Positions 34,582 to 37,212 of a stretch of 37,212 bases of DNA are shown piece by piece; position 1 is the stretch's first letter; every line of letters begins with the position of its first letter. The notes below the pieces were generated by a model. That model was given only the letters and a program-made list of their open reading frames with translations, did not search any database and was not told where the DNA came from. Both the position numbers and the translations under genes were made by a program. Source of the DNA: Salinivirgaceae bacterium (lineage in GTDB: Bacteria > Bacteroidota > Bacteroidia > Bacteroidales > Salinivirgaceae); contig JAQVXQ010000013.1 of NCBI GenBank assembly GCA_028709085.1, positions 1,446 to 38,657 of the forward strand, read 5' to 3'.

Positions 34582-37212
34582 TTAGTGTTTAATGAATCGT
34601 TTAATTTCAGTCCGTTCTTGACTAACGATTTGAAGTAAGTAAACTCCAGTTTGTAGATTGCTTACATTGAACGTGTGTTCGTAATCGTCAGTGTCAACAT
34701 CCAAAGGATACTCGTTTAAGATCTCTCCAGAGAATCCAATAACTCTCACGGTAACGTCTCCTTCCAGATTTGAAATGGTTAACGTAAGTTTGTCATGAAC
34801 AGGGTTTGGATAGAAATTGAATGATAATTGTCTATCCCCAGATGAAGGTATTGTAATGTTTTTCTCCGTACTATATTCTACAGTACATTCATCGATGGTT
34901 TCTACTATAACGGTGTATTGAGCGTCGTCGTATATTGATAGGCTTCGGCTTTGTCCACCATTTAGAATTGTCAACCCCTCTCGATACCATTGATAACTAA
35001 TTGCCTTATTCGAAGGAATTGAGGCCGTCAATGTATTTCCAGTAACAATAATCGATAGGTCATAAACATTGATGTCGAATGGTATTGAAGTGATTTCACA
35101 TGTATTTACATCCAAACGCTGTGCTACAATTTGTAATCTTCGATCTTTGTTGAACTCTGGGGTGATTAATATTAAATTGTTTGTTCCCATTTTTGGTTGT
35201 CCTAAAGAGTCACCAGTTTCAGCATCTATTAAACGGTAGCTAACATTCGTTTCTGCGTTGTCGACCATAATTGCGGCAACACCGGGTTCACATAACACTG
35301 GATCAAGAATAGTGTACAATGGTAGATTTGGTTTTGCATGAACAGTAGCAGTTATTGCGGTAGACCAATCGCTTTCACACTCTTGGACCGTTAAAACTTT
35401 AACTCGGTATTCCCCTGACAAAACAATGTTTATTTCATTGCTTGTGGATAGAACATTATTCATTTCAATACCATTTAGATACCAAATGTAACTTTCGAAT
35501 CCGGCAGGAGCGGTGAGTTTCAAATTACCTTCACCTTCGCAGAACTCAAGTGCTCCCGTTGATGTTAATATCGGACGTACAGGTTTTGCGCCAATCGTTA
35601 GATTGATTGATTTTGTAATTACATAACAATCATCCTCTTGAGCGTTGTTGTTGATATATTTAGCATGGTAAACACCTGATTCTGTTGGATGTATTGTAGC
35701 TTCAATGTACGATACTGAGCCAACAAACTGTTGGAAAACTACATTGTCTTTGTACCAAATTACACGCTCTCCGCCTGTTAAATTTAGCGGTTGATCGATG
35801 CTTGTTTTCGCGATGCTTAATTGCACTTCGTTGGCACAAGTAGAATAGGTTGCTCCTTGCTCAATTTCAGCATATGCTCCATCGATGTACGTTACAGCTT
35901 TCACCGGTTGGTCAATGGTTACGGTTAATAAGTTTGTGTTGACCATTTTTGTACATGAGCTGTTCTGATTGTTGGTGGCAAGAATTGAGAATATTTTTGT
36001 TCCTGCAATTGCTGCCGTATTAAAGGTTAGATTTGTTGTACCATCGCCTGATATGGCTGTTCCAAATGTATTACCAGTAGCTTCGTCCACTAAAATATAA
36101 TTCACATCTTCTTGAACATTTGTGATTGTAACGTTGGCTATACCAGGACCTTCTGTACATAATGTGATGTAGGTGTTGCTAAATGCCACATTGTTGAATT
36201 CAAAGATGTTGATATATACTGGATTTGATTTGCTACTTGAGCATCCTTGACTGAATGGGACATTCGATACTTCAACACGATAAGTTCCACTCTGTTCAGC
36301 TACAAATGTTGGGCTGTTTCCTCCAATGATATTAATAGCATTGGTGCCGTTTTTGTACCATCGGTAGTAATTGAATCCTGCTGTCGCTGTTAATGTAACG
36401 GTTTCGCCTTCGCATGCAGTTCCATCGCCTGAAACTGTTATTATTGGTTGTTCCGGTTTATCGTTAACAGTAATAGCAACGGTTGTTGAAGTGTATTCTC
36501 CACAATCGCCATCATTGTACATTGCGAAATAGGTGCCGTTGATGTTGAAATTGTTAAGTGTCAGAAATGTTCCCATAGGCATAGTTGCATCCTCGCGATA
36601 CCAAGTTGCATTTCCTGAGGTGAATGTTCCATTTTTCCAATACCCCATACGGAATTGTAGGTCGGTAGATCCTTCACAAATTGTGAATTCTTGATTTTCG
36701 CTTACTGACTCAAATTCAGCACTTGTGTCCCAACGGTAATGCAAGGTGTAAATAGGTCGTACGTCGAACATTGCTCTACTGTTAGGAACTAATGTGTTAC
36801 ACTGTAAGGTGCCAGAGGCATCTTGGGCAGTTACAATTACCTCAACAGAGATTGCTTCTGTTATGGTTCCAATGTTTATTTCCAATTGGTTAACTCCATT
36901 GTAATATGGGAAAGTTGCATTGTCCATTAAATCCTCGTTGTTGGTGTCAATGATAACAGAATTGCCAATTAATCCCCCAGTATTGTAATTGCGTAGTTGG
37001 TATTTGAAGTGGTCTTGAACGTTTTTAATCACTACAACACGTTCTACGTCAACACATGTTACGTCATGAGATGCTTTAGGCTCAACTGTTGTGTTGCTGT
37101 TGATTTCGGGAACAATCTCGATATCAACTCCATAAACGCTCCAGTTTCCTGTTACATTTACGTGGTAATTGTTGTTCGCATCGTTTGTGTGATCGTTTGC
37201 ATACAACCGGAA
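34582..37212 (-). CDS. Ig-repeat T9SS cargo protein, C-terminal part (cut by window edge)
   Basis: The frame is open to the right edge of the window, so the N-terminus and signal peptide lie outside. About 876 residues are visible. They form a series of Ig-like or PKD-like domains, several with a Cys-Glu start and a Trp-Tyr core: ACEGETVTLTATAG with YYRWYKNGT, FCEGEGNLKLTAPAG with SYIWYLNGIEMN, and YQWYREGLTILNGG near the end. The C-terminus is a T9SS type A sorting domain, LSFNFYPNPVHDKLTLTISN through TGVYLLQIVS and IKRFIKH. The protein is therefore secreted through the T9SS and probably attached to the surface. It may serve in adhesion or gliding-related structures, which is inference. A lipoprotein gene follows 14 bp downstream. 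Confidence 0.9.
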   Translation of the reverse strand, partial: FRLYANDHTNDANNNYHVNVTGNWSVYGVDIEIVPEINSNTTVEPKASHDVTCVDVERVVVIKNVQDHFKYQLRNYNTGGLIGNSVIIDTNNEDLMDNATFPYYNGVNQLEINIGTITEAISVEVIVTAQDASGTLQCNTLVPNSRAMFDVRPIYTLHYRWDTSAEFESVSENQEFTICEGSTDLQFRMGYWKNGTFTSGNATWYREDATMPMGTFLTLNNFNINGTYFAMYNDGDCGEYTSTTVAITVNDKPEQPIITVSGDGTACEGETVTLTATAGFNYYRWYKNGTNAINIIGGNSPTFVAEQSGTYRVEVSNVPFSQGCSSSKSNPVYINIFEFNNVAFSNTYITLCTEGPGIANVTITNVQEDVNYILVDEATGNTFGTAISGDGTTNLTFNTAAIAGTKIFSILATNNQNSSCTKMVNTNLLTVTIDQPVKAVTYIDGAYAEIEQGATYSTCANEVQLSIAKTSIDQPLNLTGGERVIWYKDNVVFQQFVGSVSYIEATIHPTESGVYHAKYINNNAQEDDCYVITKSINLTIGAKPVRPILTSTGALEFCEGEGNLKLTAPAGFESYIWYLNGIEMNNVLSTSNEINIVLSGEYRVKVLTVQECESDWSTAITATVHAKPNLPLYTILDPVLCEPGVAAIMVDNAETNVSYRLIDAETGDSLGQPKMGTNNLILITPEFNKDRRLQIVAQRLDVNTCEITSIPFDINVYDLSIIVTGNTLTASIPSNKAISYQWYREGLTILNGGQSRSLSIYDDAQYTVIVETIDECTVEYSTEKNITIPSSGDRQLSFNFYPNPVHDKLTLTISNLEGDVTVRVIGFSGEILNEYPLDVDTDDYEHTFNVSNLQTGVYLLQIVSQERTEIKRFIKH

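Noticed and set aside
34582..37212. Repeated blocks in the Ig-domain gene considered as a CRISPR-like or tandem DNA repeat
   Set aside because: The repetition is at the protein-domain level with diverged DNA; there are no identical repeats at regular spacing.

Overview
The window looks like chromosomal DNA of a Bacteroidota bacterium, most likely a free-living member of class Bacteroidia or a relative. Evidence: two loci with C-terminal type IX secretion (T9SS) sorting domains, LytTR response regulators, a propeller/Y_Y_Y LytS-type sensor kinase, a TonB-dependent receptor, Bacteroidota-type lipoproteins, almost no Shine-Dalgarno sequences, and several upstream matches to the Bacteroidota promoter consensus TTG-N19-23-TAnnTTTG. 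Base composition is AT-rich and even throughout. I see no prophage, integrase, CRISPR array, tRNA or rRNA.

Layout. 1-775: tail of a LytTR response regulator, a decayed inverted-repeat element and a bidirectional terminator. 776-4830 (-): a large secreted multidomain T9SS cargo protein, split in two by a frameshift near 3025. 5054-11352 (+): an orphan TonB-dependent receptor, a GT-C membrane glycosyltransferase and a GH20 beta-N-acetylhexosaminidase lipoprotein, followed by a REP-like intergenic repeat. 11695-14507 (-): fmt and, 8 bp upstream of it, a large cytoplasmic protein with helical repeats and a GH16-like domain lacking the catalytic glutamates. 14982-20782 (-): two tandem soluble hybrid histidine kinases 5 bp apart, each with one true and one degenerate receiver. 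21293-22321 (+): a diphosphomevalonate decarboxylase homologue whose nucleotide-binding loops are eroded. 22575-27719 (+): a tight run of a conserved hypothetical gene, rsmI, a LytS-type propeller kinase and its LytTR regulator. 27744-30064 (-): an unknown protein and pyruvate kinase. 30340-34081: coaD, a thioredoxin-fold protein without CxxC, a NUDIX hydrolase with no intergenic DNA on either side, pyrE and an SRPBCC protein. 34166-37212 (-): a small lipoprotein and the C-terminal part of an Ig-repeat T9SS cargo protein that continues past the window.

The genes mix housekeeping (fmt, rsmI, pyk, coaD, pyrE) with envelope and sensing functions. The recurring theme is proteins that keep a known fold but have lost catalytic or phosphoacceptor residues: the GH16-like protein, the decarboxylase homologue, the TlpA-like protein and the two pseudo-receivers. 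No complete new system is demonstrated. The best candidates for new biology are the GH16-like protein next to fmt, the decarboxylase pseudoenzyme and the tandem hybrid kinases. Family assignments rest on motifs read by eye; no database search was possible.
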